A stretch of 64,000 nucleotides of DNA from Crotalaria pallida (taxonomy: Eukaryota > Streptophyta > Magnoliopsida > Fabales > Fabaceae): assembly GCA_037953625.1 (NCBI GenBank), contig CM075652.1, forward strand, positions 148,614,597 through 148,678,596, given 5' to 3'. Of this stretch, positions 1 through 12,319 are shown in pieces (position 1 is the stretch's first letter; each line of letters opens with the position of its first letter). Made by a program: the position numbers and the translations under genes. Under the pieces are notes generated by a model. It was not told where the DNA came from. It did no database searches and saw nothing but the letters and a program-made list of their open reading frames with translations.

Positions 1-11
1 AACGGAGGGAG
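1..11. repeat. Edge-truncated Stowaway-type MITE terminus
   Basis: The window opens with the sequence GGAGGGAG followed by TA. This is the right-hand end seen on the complete Stowaway-like elements further along. The rest of the element lies outside the window. Confidence 0.4.
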
Positions 12-165
12 TATGTATTAAATATTTGTTTTGGTAATTGTTTAATTTGGGAGATGATGTATTAAAAGCGTTTTCCGTTATTTTTGTTGACTTTTTAAAA
101 TTTTACTGTTTCCTCCGCCCCATAAGTTATGTTTATTTAGGTATTTTATTTTGTCTTATAAGTTA

Positions 166-438
166 CTCCCTCCGTCCCTAAATATAGAGCCTCTTTGAGA
201 GATTTTACATTCATTAAGAAAGTGAAATAATTTAGTTAATTGTATTGGAAATGTGAACTTTTGATATGTAATTTTAAAATTACTCCTATTAATATTATTA
301 TGAATCTAAAAAGTGTTAAATGAATAGGAGTGTTTGTGGAAAAAAGTAATTAATAATCATTGAAAATTAGTATGGGGCTTTATAAACAGAGACAAAATAA
401 AAATGTCAAGAAGACTTTATATTTAGGGACGGGGGAAA
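166..438. mobile_element. Stowaway-like MITE, family 1
   Basis: A 273 bp AT-rich element that starts CTCCCTCCGTCCC after a TA and ends with a degenerate inverted copy (GGGACGGGGG) before a TA. The interior matches the elements at 6863-7141 and 45416-45688, including stretches close to 'AATTTAGTTAATTGTATTGG'. The Stowaway family (Tc1/mariner-derived) is known for CTCCCTCCGT termini and TA target duplications. There is no coding capacity. Confidence 0.8.
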
Positions 439-761
439 TATGTTTTTTTAGAAATCCAATATTCATTTATTTTTCTTTTTCCAAATATATCATTTATTAC
501 ATTCTCTTTTTCGTTACCTTTTTCTTCATTTCTCTTTAATACTCCTATAATCGTCGTAAATTTATTATTACTCTCTCTTATTATTAATTGAGGATAATTT
601 AATCAAAAAATATCAAATTTTTACATCATTCACTCATTTTCTTAATCTATGTACTGATGTACAAAATTCTAAAAATATTTAACTTATATAACGGTTGGAA
701 TAATATTTTGAAACGGAAAGAGTAATACTATATATTTTTCAATAAAAAATATAATACTACA

Positions 762-871
762 GTCCGCATAAGATAGCCCAGTTGGTGGCTGCAGGGACAC
801 TTAGGATTTCCCTCTTCCCCAAGTCATGGGTTCTAGTCCCAAATCTCCCATGTAAACCAAAAAAAAAAAAT
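762..871 (+). mobile_element. Short SINE with exact 17 bp target duplication
   Basis: A tRNA-derived retroposon of about 110 bp. It has an A-box-like segment (TAGCCCAGTTGGTGGC), a B-box-like segment (GGGTTCTAGTCCC) and an A-rich tail from about 858. The 17 bp AAAAATATAATACTACA occurs directly before it (745-761) and directly after the tail (872-888). The exact duplication makes retroposition very likely and fixes both ends. Confidence 0.85.
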
Positions 872-1560
872 AAAAATATAATACTACATACAAAGACTTC
901 GTGGCACAAAAATGAAATTTGTACAATCGGAATAATTTCATGATTCTCTTGTAATAATCACATCGACACTTCTGAAATTTAGCATAATTACATTAACCAT
1001 CTCTCCTGTTTAAACCATTAAATTCACCTCCTTTACAAGGAGATCGATGTATACTTACACATTCACCTACCTTGCATTATGGTACCCAATAATGTAATGA
1101 ATGGATATAAATTAGGTACTCCGTATTACGGTACTCCCTCCTTTTTATATTATAAGCAAATATAACAATATTTGCGTTTAACAAGAAATGATAGTTATGT
1201 GTAGTTAATGGAGAGCTAATGTATATATGTAGTTTCCGTTAAACCTCTTATTAAATCGTTGGGTGTATTAATCTCAATGCAAAAGTTACTGTAGTGACTA
1301 CCGTGTGTGTAGTCTTTGATTTTATTGAATTTACTTTTTCTTGCTTGATTCGGTGGAGATTTTAGTCTTTGAGTGATGCAATTACAGGTGGAGCAAGCAG
1401 AAAAGCGCATGCAAATCTACGGCCCTCACACATTCTAAAACAACATAATGCATGGCTCCTCCAATGAGGCGCATTGTTTTTTCTTGTACCATTTGATTCA
1501 GTCCACATTGTTCTAATTATTGACATCTACCCGTTTCCCATGGCCATGATCAATATATTA

Positions 1561-1845
1561 CTCACTTCGGTTCGAATTATAAACAAAATTAACTAATTTT
1601 ATGTTTATTAAGGATGTTAGTTGATTGTATTTCATTTTCTCAAATTTATAAAAGAATAGAGTTATTTTAAGATAGTTGCATTGGAAATGAAACAAAAATT
1701 AAATAAGATAACAATTATCTAGGAATGTTTTAGGAAAGTGACATTGAAAATGAAATAAAATTTAAGAAAATTGTTTAGTTTTGCTTATATTTTAAACCAA
1801 AAGATACATATTTTTTGTTGCTTATATTTCAAGCCGGAAGGAACA
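1561..1845. mobile_element. Degenerate Stowaway-like MITE
   Basis: The left end after TA reads CTCACTTCGG..., followed by a stretch ending in TTATAAAC. The right end is an inverted, diverged counterpart (GCTTATATTTCAAGCCGG then AAGGAAC). The interior is AT-rich and non-coding. A further unpaired CTCCCTCC terminus lies at 1134, so older copies are probably nested here. Confidence 0.5.
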
Positions 1846-2149
1846 ACATATTAATTGAACAAAAGTAAAGTAACGAAAACTTCAATTAAAATGTGTAACT
1901 AGTGACGGATTCAAAAATTTTATCTAATCAAAGCGATATTTATATAATTTTTCTATAAAAAAAATATTTCAAGAAAAACATATTAATCACAAATATAAAT
2001 ATAATAAACAATTAACCTTTAGCAAAATAAAACATAAAAAAGTCTTATGATATTATGAAATTTCAAAACATAGGAACATTTTGTAAGACTTTCTAAATTG
2101 TTCACAGCGCTATGTTTTGAAAATATCAAATGATATTTTCATTGTCAAT

Positions 2150-2245
2150 AACGGTTGGCTCAATTGGTAAGGATTAAGTTCAAAATTGAGAGATCTCGGG
2201 TTCGAATTTTATCGATGTGAGAGTGGTATTAGTGGGTAATCTGTA
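2150..2245 (+). repeat. SINE-like tRNA-derived segment
   Basis: The segment contains an A-box-like TTGGCTCAATTGGTAAGG and a B-box-like GGGTTCGAATT at tRNA-like spacing. It does not fold as an intact tRNA gene. I could not find a poly(A) end or a target duplication, so the limits are approximate. Confidence 0.45.
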
Positions 2246-2864
2246 AGTACCTCTGTAAGCGTTTTTTGAGCTTGAAGGACTATCCTGATCATGGTGAGCC
2301 CTTGAAACCTAACTTTACTATAATATTCTCAAAATTTATTAATTATTATTCATTTCACATATTTCAATACGTTAAATGTAAGATTAAAGTTAAAAAAAAT
2401 CAATTAATACACTCTCAAATTCCTAAAGTAACAAATAATTTAAAACAACGTTAAAATGACGAATAAAATGAAACCGAAGGTAGTATCTTTAAAAAAGCTG
2501 GTGGGAGCACGAGCCCCACTAACCTATGTCAGTGCCTCCATCCTTGGGTTGAATGGTTTTAGTTCACGATCTTCCATTTTTTGTATTTGTATTTATGTTC
2601 TTTGAGTCATGTTTGATAGTTTATTATAAATCTTTTGAGCCTAAACATATTGAAGTATTTTGAATTTGAGGATAATAGGATAAAAATAAAATAAGAATAA
2701 GAGTGAAGATCCTCTCAGTATTTGGTGAGGAAATAAACAAAATCTCAACCGTTGAATAACTTAGCATAAATTAAAATATTAAATTAAATATTACTAAAAG
2801 CATAATAATCATTGAATGTGAGATATTGACAAAAAATGAAGAGAAAAAAAAATAGAAACGATTT

Positions 2865-3060
2865 ATGCAAGTGAATTGGCCTAGTGAAAACTGGTTAGGC
2901 GCTTAGGAATTTCGGGATCAAAGGTTCGAGTCACAGTGAGGTAACAATTCTTGGGGAAAATCCATACCATTGAGTCAAAGACTCACACAGTTCGTGGACC
3001 CGAGGTGGATTATTAGTTGGACCACAAAAAATGTGAAGCCCAAGCACCACTTGGTTTCGA
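2865..3060 (+). mobile_element. SINE with 18 bp target duplication
   Basis: A tRNA-derived retroposon of about 196 bp with A-box-like (TGGCCTAGTG..CTGGTT) and B-box-like (GGTTCGAGTC) motifs and a short A-rich end. The 18 bp at 2847-2864 (AAAAAATAGAAACGATTT) recurs at 3061-3078 with one C/G mismatch, consistent with an older insertion. It is a different SINE family from the element at 762-871. Confidence 0.8.
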
Positions 3061-3188
3061 AAAAAATAGAAAGGATTTTAATTCTAAAAATAATATTCGT
3101 TTTAAGTTTTATATTGTGTGAATCAAAATGAATATATCTTCTTTCTTTCTAAAAAAAATCGAGTGTGATTTATATCATATTCATTATA

Positions 3189-3555
3189 TTCCATTTTGTT
3201 TGACCTTTTAGGTCTGGGCACACAAATTAAAAAAGTGTTGATTATTGTAAGTTTTATGTGTATTTTATCTAAAATGTCTCTATTTAATCCTTTTGTCTGA
3301 AATTTCTCTATTTAATCCATATTGAAAATTGTGGTGCATTTGATTTTTATTAGGTAATGTGTTCGTTAATTAATGTACAGTGGTTTATAGATGTAAGACG
3401 GGATAAAAATATAATTAATGAGAAATAAATGAAATGATTAAATGAATAGTTAAAATTGAAAAAATAATGTTTATGCATTGAAATTATATAAAAAAAACAA
3501 TAGATATGGAATGAAAAAAAAAACCTAAAAGGCTAACAAAATGAAATGGATGAAG
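3189..3555. mobile_element. MITE, family 3 (copy 1)
   Basis: About 367 bp bounded by ATTCCATTTTGTTTG and its inverted counterpart (ACAAAATGAAATGGATGAAG, then TA). The interior shares segments with the elements at 16932-17261 and 26921-27271, such as TTTGACCTTTTAG near one end. Non-coding. Confidence 0.6.
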
Positions 3556-5416
3556 TAATATCATTGAATTTTACAAGTAAACAATCATGCATTATTCATT
3601 AAGCGTATGACATAATTGTAACTTTGGGATTATACTGAATTGCAATCATAATCTAATGTCATTGTTGGTTTTACTGTAAAAAAAAAAAAAATGTCATTAT
3701 TGGTTTCTAAGAGGGTTGCAATAAGTTAGACCGGTTTATGCTTTGGCCCTGTTTTATTAATTTTTTGAAAAAGAAAAAAAGTTTAGACCTATCTGGATAT
3801 GAGCATGTTTAATCTATACTAGTATTATTTTATATTTTTGGTCAGCAAGCATGTTTAACCTATTGTTTCAAACTAAGCATTGTTTCTAAACCCATGCTTG
3901 AGAAGCAAGTGGGGGTGCAATCTGTGATGGTACTGATGGACCTACGTGGTCACGTGGAGGCCTACCTCATTTACTCCATTGAGAAGTTTGGAATATCTTT
4001 AATTCCTTGTGGCTAAAATATCTTGCTCTTTCACGTACATTTATTTTAGGCTTGAATACGTTTTTGTCTTTCCTCTTATCTTTAAATACGTTTCGATGAA
4101 CATAATCTGCATTTTCTTGTCAAAATTTGTAATTCTAAAATAAGAAAGGCAAAAATATGAATTGAATATTACTCCAAAAAATATGGAATAACATTTACAT
4201 TTTATCAATCAAAGCATCAAATACATTGAAAAATGCAAATCTCGACCCAAAAATGCAAATTCCAACCATCAGAAGAAAGAATCTTCGACAATATAAGCAT
4301 ATTCCAATGAAAATCTAACATTGTTATGATAGAAAGATGAAATTGACAAACATTATTAATATAAAAGACTAAATTAACTCATTTTAAAGATAAAAAATTA
4401 AATTGAAACCTAAAAATTAAGAAAAAGGACCGAAAGAGCCTTTATTTTAACATAACTAAACAAGCTACCTTTGGCTACCAAAATTATTTGTGATGGAGAA
4501 GAGGGCAGCGGGGAAGTTTAAGTATGACTGGTGGATGCGATCTTTTGATGAACTGGCCCGACTTATATCAGCCTTTCGTTCCACCCACTTCCTTCCGTAC
4601 CAAATTTGAACACTTGTTGCTGGTCATAGGCATAAATTAAAACAACCAAAGCTACTGCAAGTCTACTGCAAGACATAATTAATACTAATAAATGCGGTAA
4701 GGGTGTAACTCAGTTAAAAAGTGATAAATTTTTTTTTTGAAAAAATATAATTTTTATATTTTTTAAAAAAATAGCAAATAGAGATTTACTATAATATTTT
4801 TTTATTAAAGAAACCTTAACAAATATTTTAATAATAACTAACTAAAATAAAAACACACAATAATTAACTAAAATTCCAGTATGTTGCACCAAACTTTTTT
4901 GACTTTGAGGCAGAACTAACAATCAAAGCTTAACAAACTAACTAGGTACCCTCCCATAAATTAAGTTCTTTTAGGTCATTGCATATAAATTAAGAAATAA
5001 ATTAATGATGTAAGAATTTAATATATTTAGACTAAATTATCTCCATTTAATAATAAAAAAAAGAGTAATAATAAATGTATGAAGATTATATTGAAAAAAG
5101 ATGAAAAAATAAGTAATGAAAAATATAATATAGTAATAAATAAGGATATACTTGAAAAAAAAAATATAAATGAGTATTGAATTTCTAAAACAATATACTA
5201 ATTGATAGTACAAAATAAAATTGGTAAATAATTCCATGTATAGAAACAACGAACTTTCTTCGTTTCCATTCAATAATTCCAAGCTAAGCATGGAGGAATA
5301 ATATGTGACCATGAAAATATTTTGTGGTTTTTTTAAGTGGCCTCATGCTCATTTTTTAAGGGACATTTTTATAATTTATAATTATTGATAAAAATATTTT
5401 ACCTTAAAATAATATA
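3556..5416. other. Gene-less AT-rich stretch
   Basis: I found no supported gene here. A less AT-rich patch near 4490-4620 could be a relic, but it has no reading frame or similarity I recognise. The remainder is AT-rich intergenic DNA. Confidence 0.4.
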
Positions 5417-5650
5417 CTCCATTCGATCTTATTTATAAGATTCTTTTTGGAGTTTTATTTTTGTCTTATTTATAAGATCTCATTTCAATTTTCAATAACA
5501 TTTAATTATTTATTTCCACAAACACTTCTACTAACTTAACACTTTTTAGTGTTCCAATAATAATTATTGGGATAATTTTGAAAAAATATATCAAATTTTC
5601 ACATTTCTAATATCACTAACAAATTTAACTACCTTGCATAATGGGAGTGA
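5417..5650. mobile_element. Stowaway-like MITE, family 2, truncated
   Basis: Begins CTCCATTCGATC after TA. Its interior is the reverse complement of the element at 6085-6357 (shared blocks include TTCACATTTCTAAT and CACTTTTTAGTGTTCC). The right terminus is degraded to ATGGGAGTG. Confidence 0.6.
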
Positions 5651-6084
5651 AAAGTATAAGATTGACATTCTTTTTATTTGAAGGGCTCATTTATTTGAAG
5701 GGCTCATATGTAATTTTAATTTTAAAAGAAGACTTCTCAATATATATTATTTAGGTAGTTAAAAAGCGGAAATTATCATTTCCAAAAATTAGATCAATTG
5801 TTAAGTTGCGAGCAACAAAAGTATAGAGCCATGTATTCGAATCCTTGAATCCCAAACCTGGGCTCCACCCATTTTTAATGCAAACAAGAGACAAATTCTC
5901 TATAAAAAGCAAGAACAAAATTATATAAAACTTTGTAATGTACAGTAATAAGAAAAACTAAGAATTGAATGATTAATTTTAACATTTTTTTTAATGTTAG
6001 CTTCATTGTGATTGAAATGTAATACAATAAGGTTAAGTTCACATTTTTAAGATTATTATCATCTTTTATAAAAATAATGTTATA

Positions 6085-6357
6085 CTCCATCCGGTCCTGA
6101 TTATAAGACCCTTTTGGAGTTTTTCACTCCCACCAAGGAAAGTAAATAAATTTGTTAGTGGCATTGGAAATGCGAAAATTTGATATACTTTTTCAAAACT
6201 ACCCCTATAATTATTATTGAAACTCTAAAAAGTGTTGACTTTATAGGGGTGTTTGTGGAAAGAAGTAATTAAATGCTATTGAAAATTGCAAAGAGGTCTT
6301 ATAAATAGGACCAAAATAAAAACCTCAAAAAGATCTTATAAATAGGACCGGAGGGAG
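6085..6357. mobile_element. Stowaway-like MITE, family 2
   Basis: A well-preserved 273 bp element. It has TA on both sides, left end CTCCATCCGGTCCTGATTAT and right end ATAAATAGGACCGGAGGGAG. The interior is AT-rich and includes CTCTAAAAAGTGTTGACTTT. Non-coding. Confidence 0.85.
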
Positions 6358-6862
6358 TATAAGTTTACAAATAAATTTACATTAAAAAAAGTGATATATA
6401 ATACTTGTTAAGTGATATGGGTAATTAGCAAATGATAAATATTTTTTTTTTATAATGAAAATCAATTTATAAATTAATTTAATATATCTATTTACTACCA
6501 CTTTTCAAAGAGGAATAGCCGCATCATTGAATACCCTGACATGGAAAAAAAAAAGAAGTAAAAACAGATTGAACTTTAGGTGTGGAAAGGTAGGAAATAT
6601 ACTTACTTATTTAGGAAAGTAGTAGTCATACTGCCTGCGGTCAATGATTATGTAAGAAAATTCATAAATGTATTTTTTTTTAAAAATAAAAAAAAGTTAA
6701 CTAACTTTTTATTCGGAATACAATTATTCCTAAAATATTTGTAAAAAATAATGATATCATCTATTTTTTGTTTCATTCTCATTGCAATTTTTCTAAAGTA
6801 ACAATAATTTTTTTTTATAATTTTGCGAAAATTAAATACATTCAACTAACTTTATTAATATA

Positions 6863-7141
6863 CTCCCTCTGTCCCTAAATATAAGACTCATTTGAAAGAT
6901 TTCACGTCAATTAAGAAAATGAAATAATTTAGTTAATTGTATTGGAAATGTGAATTTTTTATATGTATTTTCAAAATTACCCCTATTAATATTATTGAGA
7001 ATCTAAAAAGTGGTAAATAAATAGGGGTGTTTGTGGAAAAAAAAATTAATTACTCATGATCATTGGAAATTGGTAAAGAGTTTTATAAATAAGAACAAAA
7101 TAAAAGTGTCAAAATGGTCTTATATTTAGGGATGAAGGGAG
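6863..7141. mobile_element. Stowaway-like MITE, family 1
   Basis: 279 bp, bounded by TA, left end CTCCCTCTGTCCCTAAATAT and right end ATATTTAGGGATGAAGGGAG. The interior closely resembles 166-438. Confidence 0.85.
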
Positions 7142-7170
7142 TATATGATTTCGATTATTTATTATTATTA

Positions 7171-7430
7171 CTCCCTCCGATCCTATTTATAAGACTCTTT
7201 TGGGATGTTTCACTTCGACCAAAGAAAATGATTAATTTTGTTAATGACATTGAGAATGTGAAAATTTGATATACTTTTTCAAAACTACCTTTATAATTAT
7301 TATTAAAACTCTAAAAAATGTAAAGTTAATAGGGATGTTTGTAGAAAAAGTAATTAAATATTATTGAAAATTGAAATGAAGTCTTATAAATAGGACCAAA
7401 ATAAAAACTAAAAATAATCAGTTGAGTGAG
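7171..7430. mobile_element. Stowaway-like MITE, family 2
   Basis: Left end CTCCCTCCGATCCTATTTAT after TA; right end degenerate (GTTGAGTGAG before TA). The interior matches 6085-6357. It lies only 29 bp from the preceding MITE. Confidence 0.75.
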
Positions 7431-7487
7431 TATTTTTTTTTTTTTATAATAGGGATAATGGGGAGTAGCTATGAAGGATATTTATTA

Positions 7488-7782
7488 CTCACTCTGGTCC
7501 TATATATAGATCACATTCTAGAAAGTTTTCTTGGTCCTAATTATAAGTCACTTTATATTTTATATGTTTCATTTATTGATTTTTCTCTTTTTTGCCCTTA
7601 TTAAATGTTTTGACTATTTATGTGTTTTTTGTTGTTCATTAATGAGTACGAATTTTCCAAGAAAAGTCAAGGGGGTAAAATTGTAATGTTACAATATATT
7701 CTCATAGAATTCATATAACCAACCACTTTCCTTGGTATGTGTAATTCGATTAAGTATGCCTTATAATAAGGACCGGAGGGAG
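7488..7782. mobile_element. Stowaway-like MITE, family 4
   Basis: 295 bp, TA on both sides, left end CTCACTCTGGTCCTATATAT and right end TTATAATAAGGACCGGAGGG then AG. The same family occurs at 13865-14158 and, in the opposite orientation, at 21426-21723. It ends 165 bp before the MATE start codon, so it lies in that gene's promoter region. Confidence 0.8.
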
Positions 7783-7947
7783 TACATTATTTTTTTTTTG
7801 GTGGAAAGATATTTATTTATTTAAGATGAGGAAAACATAACAGGAAGAGAGTGAGTGAGTATATTGTAACAAACTCCCGAGTTAGTTCCCTAAGCTGAGG
7901 TAACGGTGGCGGTAAATTTCAACAACCATACATACACGTGTACTGAC

Positions 7948-10900
7948 ATGGACAGCGGCATTCCCCTGCTGAATGGCGCAGGGGTGGTGGCGTTGGTGGC
8001 TGAGGATGGTGACTACGTGGCGGTGAAGGGGTTCAAGGAAGTGAGGAAAGTGTTTTGGATAGAAACAGCGAAACTGTGGCAGATAGCATTACCTATAGTT
8101 TTCAACATATTGTGTCAGTATGGTGTTAACTCAGTTACTAACATCTTTGTTGGACATCTTGGTGACCTTGAACTCTCTGCTATTTCTCTCACCAACTCTG
8201 TCATTGGTACCTTTGCTTTTGGCTTCCTGGTTAGTTACTTTTATTAGTGCTACTACTTTGTTAGTTACTGGTTTCTGTGTTTTTTTTTTTTTTTTATTTA
8301 TATTATTATTCTCTCTCTATATTGATTTTAATATGTTTGTTGTAAACACTCTTTTGGTTAATTTTAGCTCAACCCCATTTTTTTTTCCTTTTGAGTGTAG
8401 CTAAAAGTTCAAATCTTTTTTAAGTTTGATTTCCATTTTCTCATTGTTTTAGTCTATGAAACTTAGCAAAGGTGTTCCAACATTTGAATCTTATAGATGT
8501 GTATCTGATTCAAGCTAAAGTTAGATTTTTTTTTTTTTTTTTGGTTTGCTTTCATTTAATCTCACTGCTCTTGATGAGCAAAGGAGCACTTTTTCTATGA
8601 AGCTCAAAGTGAAATTTCTCTCTCTCTCTCTCTCTCTCTTTTAAAAAAAATAAATAAATAAATCGTTACTAGAATTTCAAATTTAATGGCTTTAATTTTC
8701 TTTATCATGTCTGAGGGAGAAATGTATGGTCTTGGTGAATTCGTCTATTGGCTTTTGTTAATCATGTTATGAAGATGCAGAGCATTTGTTGGCCATATTG
8801 AACATTTTAACTTCTAGGTGTTGTATTTGTGGAACATAATCTGATGTTACTCTATAAAAAAAACCTTGTAGCTTGGCATGGGTAGCGCAACTGAGACACT
8901 CTGCGGTCAAGCTTTCGGTGCTGGGCAGGTCAACATGCTTGGTGTTTACATGCAACGCTCGTGGGTAATTTTATTAGGCACCAGTGTTTTAATATTGCCA
9001 ATATACATTTTTGCTGCTCCAATTTTAAAGGTTCTTGGCCAACAGAAAGATATAGCTGATCTTGCTGGAAAGTTTGCCATTCTAGTAATTCCTCAATTTT
9101 TTTCACTTTCCTTAAATTTCCCAACCCAAAAGTTTCTTCAAGCTCAAAGCAAGGTTAGCGTCATTGCGTGGATTGGGTTTGTGGCTCTCGTTATGCACAT
9201 TGGAATGCTGTGGCTCTTAATTTATGTATTAGATCTGGGCTTAACTGGTGCTGCATTGGCATTTGATATAACAAGTTGGGGAATTACATTGGCTCAACTT
9301 GCTTATGTTGTGGGATGGTGTAAGGACGGATGGAATGGTTTATCGTGGTTAGCTTTTAAGGATATATGGGCCTTTGTTAGGCTCTCCCTTGCATCAGCTG
9401 TAATGCTTTGCCTTGAAGTCTGGTATATGATGAGCGTTATTATTCTTGCTGGCCACCTTAATAATGCGGTCATTGCTGTTGATTCCCTCTCTATATGGTA
9501 AGATCATACTTTTAAAAGTCCATGCAAAAGCATTTCATTTAATTCAAAAAAGCCATGTAGTCCCAGCTCATTAGAGTGGCATTTCTGTTGCTGCAATCCT
9601 GCAATGGTATTCGAAAATCGCCCTTAGTGATTGCAGCTCCACTTGGCATAAGTTATAAATGAAAAGGATGATATGATTGAAATGAGAAATGCTAATTGAT
9701 CCTCTATGTGCAAGTCTTTGAAACTAATCAAGTATGCAAAAATATTCTATCATTCTTCCTCCAGCAATGTGAGTATTGGCAATTGCGGTGTTTCCCTTTA
9801 ACTATTGTCATATTGACAATTAATGGAGTGTAAGGTGAGGGAGTATGAGTTGCGCCAACATTAAAAATAGGGTAATGTTAGAGGGAGTAGACCTGGCTAC
9901 TAATTCTATATATCTAAATGATTTTGTTGTATTCATCATCCCAGATACTTATTCGAAGTTTGAATACTCATTCTTCATACCGATAAGCTATTAGTAGTAG
10001 TTTTGCATTAGTTATTGAAATTATGGATGCCTTGTATAATTTTTCTAATACATTCATTTATTTTTTATAGCATGAATTTGAATGGGTGGGAAGGCATGAT
10101 CTTCATTGGAGTAAATGCTGCTATCGGGTATGCATAAAAAAGTTTATGTCTAACTGTTATCTACTCCATTTTGATATTAATTCAATCCCAAGGTACCAAG
10201 ATAATAAGTTCCTTGTTCTGAGCCTGAACCTGGTCTACCCCTAATCCGTAGTGAACATGAATAACAACTTTATGTTGGTTTTTCTGCATGGTTTCCCTTT
10301 TTTCTGTTTTTCTTATTTTCAGTGTGAGAGTTTCCAATGAACTTGGACTTGGACATCCAAGAGCTACAAAATACTCGGTCTATGTGACAGTCTTTCAGTC
10401 TCTTTTCATTGGGATCTTTTTCATGGCTGTTATTTTGGTAGCCAAAAACCATTTTGCCATCATTTTCACTAGCAGCAAGACTGTACAAGAGGCTGTGTCG
10501 AAGCTAGGATACTTCCTTGCCGTGACAATGGTTCTAAACAGTGTGCAACCAGTGATTTCAGGTATGCATTGACTGCTTTCTTCCTTGTGAAGGTTAGCAA
10601 ACAAATCATCCTTTTATCTTATCCTATTTGCAATTCTAAAATCCATTCTTACAGGTGTTGCTATTGGAGGAGGGTGGCAGGCACTTGTAGCTTACATCAA
10701 TATAGGTTGTTATTACTTGTTTGGCCTTCCACTAGGGTTCCTTCTTGGTTATAAAGTAAAGCTGGGGGTTCAGGTATGTACTCTATTTCTATTTCTATTT
10801 TCACTAAAACCTCCTATTAAAAAGGGAAAAAAAAATCATGAATTACAGAAGATGCAACTGATTTTTCTACATTTGGATCTGCAAAAACGAGCCAAAAGTA

Positions 10901-12319
10901 AAACTAACAGATTTGCTTATTTGCCAAGTGAAAAATGTTTATTTATACTAACACAGTTGGAAGTTAAATACTTAAATGAGATTCTGAAATATGTTATCAA
11001 AGGTTCAATTCCTTTTGTCTGAATGGAAAACACTTTGTTTGGAGATGAAAATCTCACTTCACCATCTTTATGTTCACAGGCCCGGCCCAGGGGCAGGGCA
11101 ATGAGTGCGCCCGCCCTGGGCCCATGATTTTCAGGGGCCCAAAAATAATTTTAATTTATATATATATATATATATATATATAATAAAAGGTTAGATTAAT
11201 TACCATAAAGTTTAAATAGTATAGTTGGTCAGCCAACCTTAAAAATTTGCTATGGCTAGAGTTTGAATCCCCCTACGACACTTTTTTTCTATTATTTATT
11301 TTATGTTTCCCTTTCTCTTGTTACTTTGTCCATGATTTTTTTTAATAGTTACTTTGTCCATGTTGAATTTACCTTTTTATTTTTCTCTTTCATTTTTATT
11401 ATAATTCATAATTATATTATAAAGATCAATGGTAATAGTTATATTTCTTGAAATTTTAAAAAATTATTTTAACATTACAATTTTATCTCTTAACTTATAC
11501 TAAAAATTTCACAAATATATTATTTCACAAATATAACTTATACTTGTAAAGTTGTTGAAGCCTGTGTGATTTTTTTTTTTATGGTTAATTGTATTTTTGC
11601 GAAGTTATAGAGTTATAGGTATTTATAACATTTTAGAAAAGTCCATATCTTAAGAAAAATTTTATTCAAACTTTATTATTAAAGTTTTATTTACTTACAA
11701 CTTTTTTATAGTTTAAGGGGCCTAAAAAAAATTTTCGCCCCAGGCCTATAATATGTCAGGACCGGGCTGTATGTTCACTTTGGAAAAACTCTCGGTGCAA
11801 ACCAAAAGATAAATTATTTCTATGTTGAGACTCTCCCAAATGATTCTGAAATTTGTTTCACGTTTAGGGACTATGGGGAGGTATGATATGTGGAGTTGCT
11901 CTCCAGACCTTGCTTCTCTTATTGATACTTTACAAAACCAATTGGAAGAAAGAGGTAAGTGATGCTGCTTCTCATTCTTTCTGAAATAGTGAATTCTGAA
12001 ACTTATGTAGCCATCTTTCTTTTAGTACTACTACTGAAATTACTGAAAAGTGATACCAATGATACTAGTGTGGATCTAAATGGTGGAGTTGTTCTCTGCT
12101 TTACACTTCATATGGATAAGTTTTCAAATACAAAGCAACACAGTTTTTTTTTTCTTCTTCTTTTTATCCTTAATCTTTCCCCAATTTTATACATTTGTTT
12201 AGTCATTTGCTCAATGGACTCTTATCAATTCTCATTTGTAGGTCGAAGAAACAAGTGAACGGATGCGTAAATGGGGTGGGCATGACAACACAGTTGATAG
12301 TTTAGTGGCTTCTACATAA
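7948..12319 (+). CDS. DTX35: MATE-family efflux transporter, DTX35/FFT-like
   Basis: Encodes a multidrug-and-toxin-extrusion antiporter of about 495 residues with some 12 membrane segments. Seven exons with consistent phases: 7948-8229, 8872-9497, 10071-10127, 10323-10561, 10655-10773, 11868-11954, 12242-12319. The first ATG is 7948 (MDSGIPLL); in-frame codons upstream lack an ATG. Recognisable blocks are FNILCQYGVNSVTNIFVGH, GSATETLCGQAFGAGQ, FPTQKFLQAQSKV, SVRVSNELGLG-like and KTNWKKEVEETSERMRKWGG. By memory of the family these are closest to Arabidopsis DTX35 (FFT), a vacuolar flavonoid transporter affecting flowers, pollen and anther opening. Transport of flavonoid is inference. The codon spanning exons 3 and 4 gives Gly where the family usually has Ser. 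Intron 5 holds a hAT-like insertion, and intron 1 a CT repeat. The gene appears intact. Confidence 0.93.
8617..8639. repeat. (CT)n microsatellite in MATE intron 1
   Basis: About 11 CT units inside intron 1 of the MATE gene. A T-rich tract lies at 8528-8541. Confidence 0.9.
11077..11769. mobile_element. Non-autonomous hAT-like element in MATE intron 5
   Basis: A 693 bp insertion flanked by the exact 8 bp duplication TATGTTCA (11069-11076 and 11770-11777). The termini are CAGGCCCGGCCC on the left and GGACCGGGCTG on the right, imperfect inverted repeats of the GC-rich hAT type. Beneath the ends, a second inverted pair of GGGCCC-like sequence is visible (GGGGCCC near 11134, GGGGCCT near 11717). 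The core is AT-rich with a TA microsatellite at 11157-11181 and no transposase. Eight-base duplications are diagnostic of hAT elements. Confidence 0.85.

Noticed and set aside
768..850. Possible tRNA gene
   Set aside because: The A- and B-box-like motifs are there, but no acceptor stem pairs, and an exact duplication plus A-tail mark it as a SINE.
5037..5312. 91-residue Phe/Tyr/Ile-rich minus-strand frame
   Set aside because: Composition is that of AT-rich non-coding DNA; no ATG context, domain or splice support.
7906..7947. Upstream extension of the MATE protein (MAVNFNNHTYTCTD)
   Set aside because: It would need a GTG start. The ATG at 7948 gives the N-terminus expected for the family.
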